Positions 47,658 to 57,322 of a stretch of 64,000 bases of DNA are shown here, piece after piece (the stretch's first letter is position 1; each line of letters starts with the position of its first letter). The notes under the pieces were generated by a model. That model was not told where the DNA came from. It saw only the letters and a list, made by a program, of their open reading frames with translations, and did no database searches. This DNA is from Pseudomonas sp. ML2-2023-3 (GTDB lineage: Bacteria; Pseudomonadota; Gammaproteobacteria; Pseudomonadales; Pseudomonadaceae), in assembly GCF_037055275.1 (NCBI RefSeq), contig NZ_CP146343.1:3878501-3942500 (forward strand), read 5' to 3'. The translations under genes and the position numbers were made by a program.

Positions 47658-47897
47658 AAGGGACTCGCTGTAAGAGCGAAACCATCATTTCAGTTAACCG
47701 CGAATGCCGGATATGTACCCCGTGTGCCAGTTGTTTTGCGATGCGCCCGCAGCTATGCCGAGTCCATATCCATTCGATATGTCACGACTTTCTACGGGTT
47801 CCGCCCTAACTCCGGCACTGTCATGGGGGGGGGCACGCCGCGACGGGCCATCCATGGCCCATCGCGGCTCTGGACGGCTACAGCATGTATGCATGAT
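47658..47897. repeat. 5' exon repeat of intron copy 1
   Basis: About 180 bases (47658-47842) are shared with 62476-62656 beside intron copy 2, but with more base changes than the introns and a G-run of nine against five. Next to the end of the shared part is a 32-bp near-perfect hairpin (47837-47868, arms GCCGCGACGGGCC and GGCCCATCGCGGC). The GntR gene stops 30 bp further on. No gene was seen. Confidence 0.6.
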
Positions 47898-48608
47898 TCA
47901 CCTCCCCGCCATCCGCTCCAGGCTGTTGCTCAAGTGCAGCAGCATGGCGGCGCGGGCGGCGTCGGGGTCCTGTCGGCGAATGGCACGCAAGATCGCCTCA
48001 TGCTCCAGCACCGCCATTTGACCCAATTTCATCAAATCGGTGTCGCCACGCTCCTCGGCGTCAATCCGTGTGCGGGGGATCACGGAACGCCCGAGCTGGG
48101 AAATGATGTCGGTGAAATAGGTATTGCCCGTGGCCTGGGCGATCAGGTTGTGAAATCGCTGATCGGGTTCGACGCTGCTGTCGTTATTGGCCAGTGAACT
48201 CTGGTAGTCATCCAGCGCCTGACGCATTTGCAGCAGTTGGCCCTCTGTTCGGCGCACGGCCGCCAACGCTGCGGCTTGTGTCTCCAGCCCCATGCGCAAC
48301 TCGATGATGCCGCGCACGCTGTGCGCAGTATCGCGCTTGAGGTGAATGCCCTGGCGCTGATCGCGCTCCAGCACGAAGGTGCCGATCCCGTGCCGGGTTT
48401 CAACCAGTCCCGAAGCCTGCAATTTCGAGATCGCCTCGCGCACGACGGTGCGGCTGACACCATGCTCACGCACGATGATGGATTCGGAAGGCAGCTTCTC
48501 TCCGGGAGCCAGTTGGCCCAGCAGGATTCGCTGAGTGAGCTCGGCCACGATGTCGTGGGCCAGGCCAGGGGAACGCTTGCGGGTCGATGCGCCTTGCGGG
48601 TCTTGCAT
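47898..48608 (-). CDS. GntR-family regulator (FadR/FCD type) of the glucarate genes
   Basis: A 236-residue repressor-type regulator. An N-terminal winged helix (LAPGEKLPSESIIVREHGVSRTVVREAISKLQASGLVETRHGIGTFV, about 30-80) is joined to an all-helical FCD ligand domain (about 95-225, with RFHNLIAQATGN and HEAILRAIRRQDPDAARAAMLLHL carrying likely metal-binding His). It is divergent from the transporter-gudD-dehydrogenase genes, which it most likely controls in response to a sugar diacid. Confidence 0.9.
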   Translation of the reverse strand: MQDPQGASTRKRSPGLAHDIVAELTQRILLGQLAPGEKLPSESIIVREHGVSRTVVREAISKLQASGLVETRHGIGTFVLERDQRQGIHLKRDTAHSVRGIIELRMGLETQAAALAAVRRTEGQLLQMRQALDDYQSSLANNDSSVEPDQRFHNLIAQATGNTYFTDIISQLGRSVIPRTRIDAEERGDTDLMKLGQMAVLEHEAILRAIRRQDPDAARAAMLLHLSNSLERMAGR

Positions 48609-48937
48609 GGGAAACCCCCTTCAGAGATGGCAGCCTGATATTAGCATCTCACACACCCCAACATGTATGACAACCTATCTTTTGATCGGTAAATACCGCC
48701 CCACAAAACTTAGAGTTTGCTTCGGTTCGCCTCAAAAAACCTCCAACAAACGGCTCGCAAAGCGCTCTAAACAGGGAAAAAACCTGTTAAATGCATTTAA
48801 AACCCGTTTTTTATAACTTATCGGTTTGTTACGAGGCATTGCGATGACAAAAGTCAACTCGTATGATGTCCGTCAACCGAAGGCGCATCCTCCGGCACAT
48901 ATCACCCGCATAACAATAATCAGTGGGGCTTCGACTT
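48609..48937. promoter_or_regulatory. Divergent control region of the glucarate module
   Basis: This 329-bp region has no gene. GTATGA-containing elements occur at 48663-48668 (ATGTATGACAAC) and at 48859-48864 (CTCGTATGATG). They resemble half sites of FadR-type operators and could be bound by the GntR protein. The middle (48700-48830) is A+T-rich and promoter-like. Confidence 0.35.
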
Positions 48938-50278
48938 GTGAACACTTCCAGCAATCCGTCTGCTGCGCACGCCAACGACCCCGTACTGGCGCGCGCGATC
49001 CAAAAGGTGAAGAGGCATGTGCTGCCGCTCTTCGTCATCATGTTTATCGTTAACTACATTGACCGCGTAAACATCGGCTTTGTGCGCACCCACATGGAGC
49101 ATGACCTGGGTATTGGCGCAGCCGCCTATGGCTTCGGTGCCGGTCTGTTCTTCATCGGCTACGCACTGTTTGAAGTGCCGTCCAACATGCTGCTGCAAAA
49201 AGTCGGCGCCCGTATCTGGCTGACCCGGATCATGTTCACCTGGGGCATCACCGCAACCCTGATGGCCTTTATCCAGAACGAAACCCACTTTTATATCCTG
49301 CGCTTTCTGCTCGGCGTGGCCGAAGCGGGATTCTTTCCAGGAGTGATTTACTACTTCACCCGCTGGCTGCCTGGCGCCGAGCGTGGCAAGGCGATTGCCA
49401 TCTTCCTCAGCGGTTCGGCACTGGCGTCCCTGATCTCGGGCCCGTTGTCCGGCCTGCTATTGCAAATCACCGGCATGGGCCTGCATGGCTGGCAGTGGAT
49501 GTACATCATCGAAGGCATGGCCTCGGTGTTTTTGTGCGGCTTTGTCTGGTACTGGCTGGACTCAAAGCCCCATGACGCCAAATGGCTCAGCCGTGAGGAA
49601 CAAGATGCCCTGGTGAACGAGATTGACCGCGAGCAGCGCGAGCGGGATGCCGTCAACATCGTCAAACCGAGCATGCTCAAGCTGCTCAAGGACCGCCAGA
49701 TCATGCTGTTCTGCGCGATCTATTTCTGCATCCAGCTGACCATTTACGCCGCGACCTTCTGGCTGCCCAGCATCATCAAGAAAATGGGTGACTTGAGCGA
49801 CATGCAGGTGGGCTTTTTCAACTCGATCCCGTGGCTGATTTCCATTATTGCCATGTATGCGTTTGCGTCACTGGCCAGCCGCTTCAAATACCAGCAGGCC
49901 TGGATTGCGACGGCCCTGCTGATTGCTGCCCTGGGCATGTTCCTGTCGACCACCGGCGGCCCGATATTTGCGTTTATTGCCATCTGCTTCGCCGCCATCG
50001 GTTTCAAATCGGCATCGGCGCTGTTCTGGCCCATCCCCCAGGGTTATCTGGATGCACGCATCGCGGCAGCCGTGATCGCACTGATCAACTCCATCGGCAA
50101 CCTCGGCGGATTCGTTGCGCCCACCACTTTCGGTTTCCTGGAGCAAACCACCGGTTCGATCCAGGGCGGGCTCTATGGCCTGGCCGGTACATCGATCATT
50201 GCGGCAATCATCGTGTTCTTTGCCAAGACCAAACCCACCCCCGCTGCTGCGACCCCCGCCGCCCTGCAACCTGCCTGA
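48938..50278 (+). CDS. MFS sugar-acid transporter (ACS family, glucarate/galactarate type)
   Basis: A 446-residue, 12-helix transporter of the anion:cation symporter family. The opening helix [20 protein letters not shown] and the [31 protein letters not shown] loop 2-3 motif are diagnostic. Partners are gudD and a dehydrogenase immediately downstream (13 and 55 bp away). Start taken as the GTG at 48938 (GGGG nine bases upstream); a GTG at 48923 is an alternative. Proton-driven uptake of glucarate or a related diacid is likely. Confidence 0.88.
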   Translation: MNTSSNPSAAHANDPVLARAIQKVKRHVLPLFVIMFIVNYIDRVNIGFVRTHMEHDLGIGAAAYGFGAGLFFIGYALFEVPSNMLLQKVGARIWLTRIMFTWGITATLMAFIQNETHFYILRFLLGVAEAGFFPGVIYYFTRWLPGAERGKAIAIFLSGSALASLISGPLSGLLLQITGMGLHGWQWMYIIEGMASVFLCGFVWYWLDSKPHDAKWLSREEQDALVNEIDREQRERDAVNIVKPSMLKLLKDRQIMLFCAIYFCIQLTIYAATFWLPSIIKKMGDLSDMQVGFFNSIPWLISIIAMYAFASLASRFKYQQAWIATALLIAALGMFLSTTGGPIFAFIAICFAAIGFKSASALFWPIPQGYLDARIAAAVIALINSIGNLGGFVAPTTFGFLEQTTGSIQGGLYGLAGTSIIAAIIVFFAKTKPTPAAATPAALQPA

Positions 50279-50291
50279 CAAGGAACAGACA

Positions 50292-51641
50292 ATGAACGCC
50301 GAACATCAACACCACGCCACAAAAGCCCCGATCGTCACCAGCCTGCAGGTTATCCCGGTGGCCGGTCATGACAGCATGCTGCTCAACCTCAGCGGCGCCC
50401 ACGGCCCTTTCTTTACTCGCAATATCGTTATCCTCAAGGACAGCAGCGGCAATGTCGGCGTTGGCGAAGTGCCTGGCGGTGAACGCATCCGCGAGACCCT
50501 GGAAGACGCACGCAATCTGGTCGTGGGCCAGCCCATCGGCAACTACCAGAGCATTCTCAACGCCATGCGTACCACCTTCGCCGCCCGTGACTCGGCGGGT
50601 CGTGGCCTGCAGACTTTTGACCTGCGCATCACCATCCACGCCGTCACGGCAATGGAGGCAGCCCTGCTCGACTTGCTCGGTCAGTTCCTGGAAGTGCCAG
50701 TGGCAGCCCTGCTCGGCGAAGGCCAGCAACGGGATGCGGTAAAGATGCTCGGCTACCTGTTTTACATTGGCGATCGCCAGCAGACCGATCTGGCCTACCG
50801 CGATGAAGCCGAGGCTGATGACTGGTTCCGTCTGCGCCATGAAAAAGCCCTGACCCCGCAAGCCATCGTCCGCCTGGCAGAAGCGGCTCAGGCCAAATAT
50901 GGCTTTAACGACTTCAAGCTTAAAGGCGGCGTGCTGCGCGGTGCCGAAGAGATCGAAGCGGTCACCGCACTGGCCGAACGCTTCCCCACTGCCCGCATCA
51001 CCCTGGACCCCAATGGCGCCTGGTCACTCAAGGAGGCCGTGGCCCTGTGCCGCGATCAACACCGCGTACTGGCCTATGCCGAAGACCCCTGCGGTGCCGA
51101 AAACGGTTACTCGGGACGCGAGGTGATGGCCGAGTTCCGTCGCGCTACCGGGTTGCCCACCGCCACCAACATGATTGCCACGGACTGGCGCGAGATGGGT
51201 CACGCCATTCAATCCCAGGCCGTGGATATTCCCCTGGCCGACCCGCACTTCTGGACCATGCAAGGTTCGGTACGCGTCGCGCAAATGTGCCACGAGTGGG
51301 GCCTGACCTGGGGCTCGCACTCCAACAACCACTTTGATATTTCCCTGGCCATGTTCACCCAGGTCGCAGCCGCCGCACCGGGAGAAATCACCGCCATTGA
51401 TACTCACTGGATCTGGCAGGATGGTCAGCGCCTGACCCGCGAGCCGCTGAAAATTGTCGACGGTCACATCAAGGTTCCGGCCAGACCCGGCCTGGGCGTG
51501 GACATCGACATGGACGCCGTGGCCAAGGCCCACGAACTGTACAAAGGCATGGGCCTTGGCGCACGGGACGATAGCGTCGCCATGCAGTACATTGTTCCGG
51601 GCTGGAAATACGACAACAAAAAACCCTGTCTTGTGCGCTGA
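50292..51641 (+). CDS. gudD: D-glucarate dehydratase
   Basis: A 449-residue enolase-superfamily enzyme converting glucarate to 5-keto-4-deoxyglucarate. The pair of acid/base Lys (K209 and K211 in FKLKGG), metal ligands in LDPNGAW, AEDPCG and TNMIATDW, and the catalytic His in [10 protein letters not shown] are all in place. Length matches E. coli GudD (446). AAGGA lies upstream of the ATG. Mandelate racemase relatives are shorter, so GudD is the better call. Confidence 0.95.
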   Translation: MNAEHQHHATKAPIVTSLQVIPVAGHDSMLLNLSGAHGPFFTRNIVILKDSSGNVGVGEVPGGERIRETLEDARNLVVGQPIGNYQSILNAMRTTFAARDSAGRGLQTFDLRITIHAVTAMEAALLDLLGQFLEVPVAALLGEGQQRDAVKMLGYLFYIGDRQQTDLAYRDEAEADDWFRLRHEKALTPQAIVRLAEAAQAKYGFNDFKLKGGVLRGAEEIEAVTALAERFPTARITLDPNGAWSLKEAVALCRDQHRVLAYAEDPCGAENGYSGREVMAEFRRATGLPTATNMIATDWREMGHAIQSQAVDIPLADPHFWTMQGSVRVAQMCHEWGLTWGSHSNNHFDISLAMFTQVAAAAPGEITAIDTHWIWQDGQRLTREPLKIVDGHIKVPARPGLGVDIDMDAVAKAHELYKGMGLGARDDSVAMQYIVPGWKYDNKKPCLVR

Positions 51642-51683
51642 GCACCCCACAGCGCATTTAGCACTCTAGCGAGGATCGAAACG

Positions 51684-53267
51684 ATGTCGACCGTAACTGG
51701 CCACAACTTTATCGGCGGCAGCCGCAGCGCTGCCGGAACCGTCACGGTACAAAGCCTGGATGCCAGCACCGGAGAGGCACTGCCTGTGCTCTTTTATCAG
51801 GCCACGCCAGAAGAAGTGGACCGTGCCGCCAACGCCGCCGCCGAGGCCTTTGTACCGTTTCGCCAACTGTCTCCTGAACGCCGCGCCGAATTCCTGGACG
51901 CCATTGCTGACGAAATAGATCAGTTGGGCGACGACTTTGTCGCCTTGGTGTGCAGGGAAACCGCCCTGCCCGCAGGACGCATTCAAGGTGAACGCGGCCG
52001 TACCAGCGGGCAAATGCGCCTGTTCGCAACCGTGCTGCGCCGTGGCGACTTTTTAGGCGCACGAATCGATCTGGCCCTGCCGGATCGCAAACCGCTGCCA
52101 CGGGTGGATCTGCGTCAGTACCGGATCGGCGTCGGGCCTGTGGCCGTCTTCGGTGCCAGCAACTTTCCACTGGCCTTTTCCACTGCCGGTGGCGACACCG
52201 CGGCCGCCTTTGCAGCGGGCTGCCCGGTGGTTTTCAAGGCACACAGCGGGCACATGGCAACCGCCGACCAGGTGGGCTGCGCAATTATTCGTGCGGCTGA
52301 AAAGACCGGCATGCCCAAGGGTGTGTTCAACATGATCTTCGGCGCCGGAGTCGGCGAACAGCTGGTCAAGCACCCGGCCATTCAGGCCGTGGGCTTTACC
52401 GGGTCGCTGCACGGCGGCAACGCACTGAGCAAAATGGCCGCCGAACGCGAGCAACCCATCCCGGTATTCGCCGAGATGTCGAGCATCAACCCGGTGATCC
52501 TGCTGCCTCAGGCCCTGGCCTCACGCAGCGAGGCTGTCGCCAAAGACCTGTCGGCATCGGTCACTCAGGGCGGCGGACAGTTCTGCACCAATCCCGGCCT
52601 GGTGATCGGCCTGCGTAGCGCCCAGTTCTCTGCCTTTGTCGAGCAACTGACCCGGCACATGGCCGAACAGGCGCCGCACACCCTGCTCAACGCAGGCGGG
52701 CTGCGCAACTACGCCAAGGGCGTGGAGCATCTGCTCAGCCATCCGGGCATCACCCACCTGGCCGGCCACACCCAGTCGGGATCGCAAGCGCAACCACAAT
52801 TGTTCAAGGCCGATGTCAGCCTGCTGCTGGACAAGGATCCGCTGTTGCAGGAGGAGGTGTTTGGTCCCACGACCATCCTTATCGAAGTCGACAGCGATGC
52901 GCAGTTAAAAGCGGCCCTGCTGGCCTTGCGCGGCCAATTGACCGCCACCCTGATCGGCGAACCGGATGACCTTGCGCAGTATCAGTGGCTGGTGCCGATC
53001 CTTGAGCAAAAGGTCGGGCGGATTCTGGTCAATGGCTACCCTACCGGCGTCGAAGTGTGCGACGCGATGGTTCACGGCGGCCCATACCCGGCGACTTCCG
53101 ACTCACGCGGTACGTCGGTTGGCTCATTGGCGATTGACCGTTTCCTGCGTCCGGTCTGCTACCAGAACTATCCCGACGCCCAACTGCCCGAAGCGTTGCA
53201 AAACAGCAACCCGTTGGGTTTGAAGCGTCTGGTGAACGGCGAGTGGAGTTCCCTGGCGATCAAATAG
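51684..53267 (+). CDS. 2-oxoglutarate semialdehyde dehydrogenase (ALDH family)
   Basis: A 527-residue NADP-dependent aldehyde dehydrogenase for the last step of glucarate breakdown (semialdehyde to 2-oxoglutarate). The catalytic Cys is C301 (GQFCTNPG) and the general base Glu is E264 (FAEMSSIN). The nucleotide loop GFTGSLHGGNAL and GVFGASNFPLAF-type cofactor site are present. The long form with FDLRVLR-type N-terminus fits the KGSADH subgroup that acts after glucarate/galactarate. It closes the operon, before a strong terminator. Confidence 0.9.
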   Translation: MSTVTGHNFIGGSRSAAGTVTVQSLDASTGEALPVLFYQATPEEVDRAANAAAEAFVPFRQLSPERRAEFLDAIADEIDQLGDDFVALVCRETALPAGRIQGERGRTSGQMRLFATVLRRGDFLGARIDLALPDRKPLPRVDLRQYRIGVGPVAVFGASNFPLAFSTAGGDTAAAFAAGCPVVFKAHSGHMATADQVGCAIIRAAEKTGMPKGVFNMIFGAGVGEQLVKHPAIQAVGFTGSLHGGNALSKMAAEREQPIPVFAEMSSINPVILLPQALASRSEAVAKDLSASVTQGGGQFCTNPGLVIGLRSAQFSAFVEQLTRHMAEQAPHTLLNAGGLRNYAKGVEHLLSHPGITHLAGHTQSGSQAQPQLFKADVSLLLDKDPLLQEEVFGPTTILIEVDSDAQLKAALLALRGQLTATLIGEPDDLAQYQWLVPILEQKVGRILVNGYPTGVEVCDAMVHGGPYPATSDSRGTSVGSLAIDRFLRPVCYQNYPDAQLPEALQNSNPLGLKRLVNGEWSSLAIK

Positions 53268-53285
53268 GGCTCGGTATTGGCCTGG

Positions 53286-53311
53286 AGGCGCCAGCATATG
53301 GCGCCTTTTTT
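53286..53311 (+). terminator. Terminator of the glucarate operon
   Basis: The stem AGGCGCCA-GCATA-TGGCGCCT is followed by TTTTT. It lies 19 bp after the dehydrogenase stop. Confidence 0.9.
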
Positions 53312-53346
53312 ATGCCTGCAAATTGGATCCAATATCAAATTTCAGA

Positions 53347-53430
53347 CAAAAAAAAGCCCAAGTAGCTGATGGAAACTTGGGGCTTAAAAATGCATAAACC
53401 GTGGTAGGTGAACGCAGGGCGATCTTACCC
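53347..53430 (-). ncRNA. Candidate small RNA or trailing terminator on the minus strand
   Basis: At 53347-53385 the minus strand forms a hairpin (AAGCCCCAAGT with ACTTGGGCTT, loop about ten bases) followed by eight T. The nearest minus-strand gene ends 217 bp upstream at 53602. A promoter-like TTGTTA/TAAGAT pair spaced 18 bases lies at about 53425-53455, which would give a transcript of about 80 nt. It may instead simply close the SRPBCC transcript. The rest of 53312-53601 holds an 8-bp palindrome with a T5 loop (53565-53585) and no gene. Confidence 0.35.
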
Positions 53431-53601
53431 TATTGTAACAATCAGTAACAAGTGATTCTGCACAATTTATTTCAAACCAATACTGACCTAAGTCATTAAA
53501 TAGCCACGTTTTTTATTTGTTTTTTGGATCCAGTCTTATTCCAAATTGCTATCACCGCGCTATTTATGGGTATTTTTTACCCATATCTCGCAGCCCTGTG
53601 C

Positions 53602-54012
53602 TCAACCTGGAAAATTGCTTCGCAGCGCCGTCAGCCCGCCCTGATAGATGCCTGAAAACAGCTCTTGGGCCTCGTCATCGCTTACCCCGCTCGGGGTAAA
53701 CCGCCCCGACCAGGTCACCCGGGCACCTGCGCCGTGGGCTTCCACACGCAGAGTGGCCAGGTAATCCGTCACCGGGAACGGCGCCTGAGTAATGGAGTAG
53801 CTGTAGGCCTTGCTCCCGTTGTCGAAGCTTTCAAGCCGTTCGACAATCACCGTACCGTCCTCGGTACGCAGAGTACGCAAGCGCCCGCCTTCACTCAGTT
53901 CGCTTTTTACAACAAACGACAACCAGTCCGGCAGCGAGCCAAAGCCGCCGATCAATTGCCAGACCTGATCGGCTGGAGCGGGAATATCGATAGTTGCGGA
54001 TGCGGTTGCCAT
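53602..54012 (-). CDS. SRPBCC-family (START-like) protein
   Basis: A 136-residue protein of the polyketide-cyclase/SRPBCC fold: the start ASATIDIPAPADQVWQLIGGFGSLPDWL and the end LFSGIYQGGLTALRSNF are typical. Such proteins bind hydrophobic ligands in a deep pocket. The ATG at 54012 follows GGAG by about nine bases; an earlier in-frame ATG at 54027 is possible. Its function is unknown; it is grouped with a NIPSNAP gene upstream. Confidence 0.85.
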   Translation of the reverse strand: MATASATIDIPAPADQVWQLIGGFGSLPDWLSFVVKSELSEGGRLRTLRTEDGTVIVERLESFDNGSKAYSYSITQAPFPVTDYLATLRVEAHGAGARVTWSGRFTPSGVSDDEAQELFSGIYQGGLTALRSNFPG

Positions 54013-54122
54013 GTGGGGATTCTCCATCAGTCAGTGATTTGTCGTCGGCACTTGGTTTGCGGGTTGAACCAAACCGAAACGACGTGTGCCAACAGCAACG
54101 GCCCCTGTGAGACCCGCTCGGG

Positions 54123-54428
54123 TCACTCAAATACCGGTTTAAAGAAGCTTCGCTCGTAACTCAGGATGCAGCGATTGTCTTCAGCCAGCTTGAAGGCGGC
54201 AATGCATTCGGCATCGGTTTTTGAGCGCTCGCGGTAGTCTTCATAGGCCGCAAGGCTCGGGAAGGTAAACATGGCCAGGGCAATGTTGTTGGCGCCTTCC
54301 GAGGGCAGGAAGTAGCCGTGGTGCTGACCGCCGAATTTCTCGACCAGGGGTATCCAGATTCGCCCGTACGCTTCAAATTCGGCCAGCTTGTAAGGGTCAA
54401 TGACATAACGCAGATAGCACGTGATCAT
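54123..54428 (-). CDS. NIPSNAP-family small protein
   Basis: A 101-residue dimeric alpha/beta barrel protein. The family pattern is seen in MITCYLRYVIDPYKLAEFEAYGRIWIPLVEKFGG and HHGYFLPSEGANNIALAMFTFPSLAAYEDYRE. GGAG sits eight bases before the ATG. Proteins of this kind often accompany catabolic genes, but the reaction is not known. Confidence 0.88.
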   Translation of the reverse strand: MITCYLRYVIDPYKLAEFEAYGRIWIPLVEKFGGQHHGYFLPSEGANNIALAMFTFPSLAAYEDYRERSKTDAECIAAFKLAEDNRCILSYERSFFKPVFE

Positions 54429-54493
54429 GTGTTCACTCCATGAGGCGAAAGGAGATCGAGACTAGTCTCCAGCCGCCCCACGGGTCAACAGAC

Positions 54494-55453
54494 TCAAAGA
54501 GGATGCAGACGATCATCCTCGGCATAGATCGCCGTGTGCAAACCACCCTCGGCATCGCGCCAGGCGCGGTACATGCCGGGCGTATTGAAGCTCAACACGG
54601 TCTCTCCGGACGGTGACACCGCCACCACGCCGCCGTTGCCTCCCAAGGTCTTGAGCTCGCCCTGCACAACCTGCTCACAGGCATCCGCAAGGGTTGATCC
54701 CACCAGCCGGATACGCGACGCAATATTGTGCGCCACCACGGTACGCATGAAGAATTCGCCGTGGCCGGTCGCCGAGATCGCGGCACTGCGGTCATCCGCC
54801 CAGGTGCCGGAGCCGATCAGCGGCGAGTCACCCACGCGTCCGTAGCGTTTGTTGGTAATGCCGCCGGTAGAGGTGGCCGCCGCAACATGCCCCTGTCGGT
54901 CCAGTGCCACGGCCCCCACGGTGCCAAACTTTTTCTTCACGCCTCCCGGTTCCAGCAGCACCGTCTCCGGTTGTTGCTGCTGGGCAGCCCACTGACGACG
55001 ACGCAAGGGGGTGTCGTACCAGTCGTTGCTGACGTGCTCCAGGTCAGGTTGCTCGGACAGGAACAGATCCGCCCCCGCGCCTGCCAGCAGCACATGTTCG
55101 CTGTGTTCCAGGACTGCCCGGGCGCCGCAAATGGGGTTGCGCACGTGGTGCACCCCAGCCACCGCACCGGCTTCGAGGTTAGCGCCGTTCATGATCGCCG
55201 CGTCCAGTTCGTGGTCTCCGGCATGGGTAAATACCGCACCTTTACCCGCGTTGAACCACGGACACTCTTCCAGTTCGACTACGCTTGCCTGCACGGCGTC
55301 CAGGCTGCTGCCGCCCTGCTCCAGCACATCAACGCCGGCCCTGAGGGCCTGCAGCAGCGCGGCGTGGATTGCCTGTTCGTCATCCTGGGTCAATACACCG
55401 GGCATCAGGACACCGGCGCCGCCATGCAGGGCCATCGCTATGGATTGAGTCAT
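54494..55453 (-). CDS. iaaA: Isoaspartyl peptidase / L-asparaginase (Ntn hydrolase)
   Basis: A 319-residue type 2 asparaginase-like enzyme that splits itself to free the catalytic threonine. The nucleophile is T178 ([13 protein letters not shown]). Family patterns include [18 protein letters not shown], and [26 protein letters not shown], which forms the substrate pocket. It hydrolyses isoaspartyl dipeptides and asparagine. It overlaps aapP by 4 bp, so it is part of the amino acid transporter operon and likely acts on imported substrate. Confidence 0.93.
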   Translation of the reverse strand: MTQSIAMALHGGAGVLMPGVLTQDDEQAIHAALLQALRAGVDVLEQGGSSLDAVQASVVELEECPWFNAGKGAVFTHAGDHELDAAIMNGANLEAGAVAGVHHVRNPICGARAVLEHSEHVLLAGAGADLFLSEQPDLEHVSNDWYDTPLRRRQWAAQQQQPETVLLEPGGVKKKFGTVGAVALDRQGHVAAATSTGGITNKRYGRVGDSPLIGSGTWADDRSAAISATGHGEFFMRTVVAHNIASRIRLVGSTLADACEQVVQGELKTLGGNGGVVAVSPSGETVLSFNTPGMYRAWRDAEGGLHTAIYAEDDRLHPL

Positions 55454-56226
55454 TGCGCATGCACTCCGTGATTAATTATCTGGCTCAAAAAGCGTTGGGT
55501 ACGCGGTGATTCCGGGGCCGAGAAAAACCGCTCGGGGGGGGCTTCTTCGACGATTTCGCCCTGGTCCATGAATACGATCCGGTCTGCGACCTTACGGGCA
55601 AAACCCATTTCATGGGTCACGCAAATCATGGTCATGCCTTCCTGGGCGAGGCTGGTCATCACGTCCAGTACTTCGGCTATCATTTCCGGGTCCAGGGCCG
55701 AAGTCGGTTCGTCGAACAGCATAACCTTGGGTTGCATGCACAATGCCCGGGCAATGGCGATACGTTGTTGCTGGCCACCGGACAACTGCGAGGGAAACTT
55801 GTTGGCGTGGTCGCGCATCTTGACCTTGTCCAGCAAGCCCAGCGCACGCTCGATGGCTTCAGCCTCGGGTACGCCCAGATTAGACGTCTGGGGCAAGGTG
55901 CAGTTTTTCAGTACCGTGAGGTGCGGGAACAGGTTGAAGTGCTGGAAACACATGCCCACCTGCCGGCGAATACGCTCCAGGCCCTTGACGCTGCCATTGA
56001 GCTCCTCGCCCAGCACTTCGACCAGGCCCTGCTGGTGTTGCTCAAGTTGATTGATGCAGCGGATCAGGGTCGATTTGCCGGAGCCCGACGGCCCGCAGAT
56101 CACCACCTTTTCTCCGGCGTGCACATTCAGCGAGATGTTTTTCAGCACGTGGGCATTGCCGAACCACTTGTTCAATTGTTCGATACGCACCATCGCGGCG
56201 GCATCTGCCTTGGGTTTCATGATCAT
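55450..56226 (-). CDS. aapP: Amino acid ABC transporter ATP-binding protein
   Basis: A 258-residue polar amino acid ABC ATPase. Walker A is [15 protein letters not shown] (about 42-50), Q-loop [10 protein letters not shown], signature [15 protein letters not shown], Walker [15 protein letters not shown] and H-switch VTHEMGF. It energises the permease pair encoded just upstream. Overlaps the permease gene aapM by 4 bp. Confidence 0.96.
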   Translation of the reverse strand: MIMKPKADAAAMVRIEQLNKWFGNAHVLKNISLNVHAGEKVVICGPSGSGKSTLIRCINQLEQHQQGLVEVLGEELNGSVKGLERIRRQVGMCFQHFNLFPHLTVLKNCTLPQTSNLGVPEAEAIERALGLLDKVKMRDHANKFPSQLSGGQQQRIAIARALCMQPKVMLFDEPTSALDPEMIAEVLDVMTSLAQEGMTMICVTHEMGFARKVADRIVFMDQGEIVEEAPPERFFSAPESPRTQRFLSQIINHGVHAQ

Positions 56227-57320
56227 GAGCGGCTTTGCTCCATACGAAGTTCAAGATGTCGGGCATAGCGCGACAGTGCAAAACAGATGACAAAGAAATA
56301 GATCGCCAGGAAGACGTAAATTTCATGGCCGTACTCAACCCATTCAGGTGCGACGGCGGTGCTCATGGCGATGCCGACGATGTCCAGCACGCCGACGATC
56401 ATCACCAGCGTGGTTTCCTTGAACAGGCCGATAAATTGCGTGAGCAACGGCGCAATGGACTGCTTGAGCACTTGCGGCAGGATGATCTGGCCCATGGTTT
56501 TCCAGTAGCCAAAACCCAGGGCCATTGCCGCTTCGTACTGCCCCTTGGGCAGGTTCTGCAGACCGCCGCGCAGGGTCTCGGCCATATAGGCGGCGGTAAA
56601 CAGGATCAGCACCAGTTGCACCCGCAACAGGATGTCGAATGCCGAATCCGGCGGCAGAAACAGCTGGATCATCAGCGACGCCATAAACAGCAGCGAGATC
56701 ACCGGCACCGAGCGCACCAGCTCGATGTAGAGCACGCACAGCATACGGACAACCGGCAGCTTTGAACGTCGGCCCAAGGCCAGCAGGATCCCCAGAGGCA
56801 AGGCGAAAATCATCCCTGCCGTACCCAGAAAGACCGTCACCAGCATCCCGGCAAACTTGGTCGAAGACACCTCGGGCAAACCGGCCCCACCCTTGAGCAG
56901 CCACCACATCACGATCGGCAGCAAGGCCAGGTACGCCAGCAGCAGGCGCCGGTCCAGACGCTTGAAAAACAGCAGGACAAACGCAGCGCCCGCCAGTATC
57001 AGCGACAGGGTCACCCGCCACTGCTCGGCTTGCGGGTAGAAGCCATACACAAACAGGTTCCAGCGCTGGGTGATCGGCAGCCAGCACGCCCCGCCGGGGT
57101 TGCAGTCCTTGGCGCTGTCGCCCACGAACGTCGCGTCGAACACCAGCCAGTTGAGTGCCGCAGGAATGCACCAGCACAACAGTGCAATCACGCTGAGCGT
57201 CAGCAGGCTGTGGCCCACACTGGGGAACAGCTGACTACGGCTCCAGGCCAGCGCCCGCTGTGCCCAGGGCAATCTTGGAGGTGCCAGCGGGATAGACAGT
57301 GATTGATTCATGGCGGTCAT
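56223..57320 (-). CDS. aapM: Amino acid ABC transporter permease (AapM-like)
   Basis: A 365-residue inner-membrane permease with about eight helices. The EAA loop ([28 protein letters not shown]) contacts the ATPase, and [22 protein letters not shown] is typical of HisM-type permeases. The long periplasmic region with a Cys-rich loop ([15 protein letters not shown]) is characteristic of AapM. The ATG at 57320 follows GAGGGGG and lies just past the aapQ stop; the longer frame to 57422 would overlap aapQ. Confidence 0.93.
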   Translation of the reverse strand: MTAMNQSLSIPLAPPRLPWAQRALAWSRSQLFPSVGHSLLTLSVIALLCWCIPAALNWLVFDATFVGDSAKDCNPGGACWLPITQRWNLFVYGFYPQAEQWRVTLSLILAGAAFVLLFFKRLDRRLLLAYLALLPIVMWWLLKGGAGLPEVSSTKFAGMLVTVFLGTAGMIFALPLGILLALGRRSKLPVVRMLCVLYIELVRSVPVISLLFMASLMIQLFLPPDSAFDILLRVQLVLILFTAAYMAETLRGGLQNLPKGQYEAAMALGFGYWKTMGQIILPQVLKQSIAPLLTQFIGLFKETTLVMIVGVLDIVGIAMSTAVAPEWVEYGHEIYVFLAIYFFVICFALSRYARHLELRMEQSRS

Positions 57321-57322
57321 GT

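Noticed and set aside
47657..47836. Intron 5' end at GTGCCCCC (47836) instead of 47657
   Set aside because: The shared sequence reaches that point, but GTGCGCCCAGC at 47657 is the known class C start and the base-change density jumps there, so 47658-47842 is exon.
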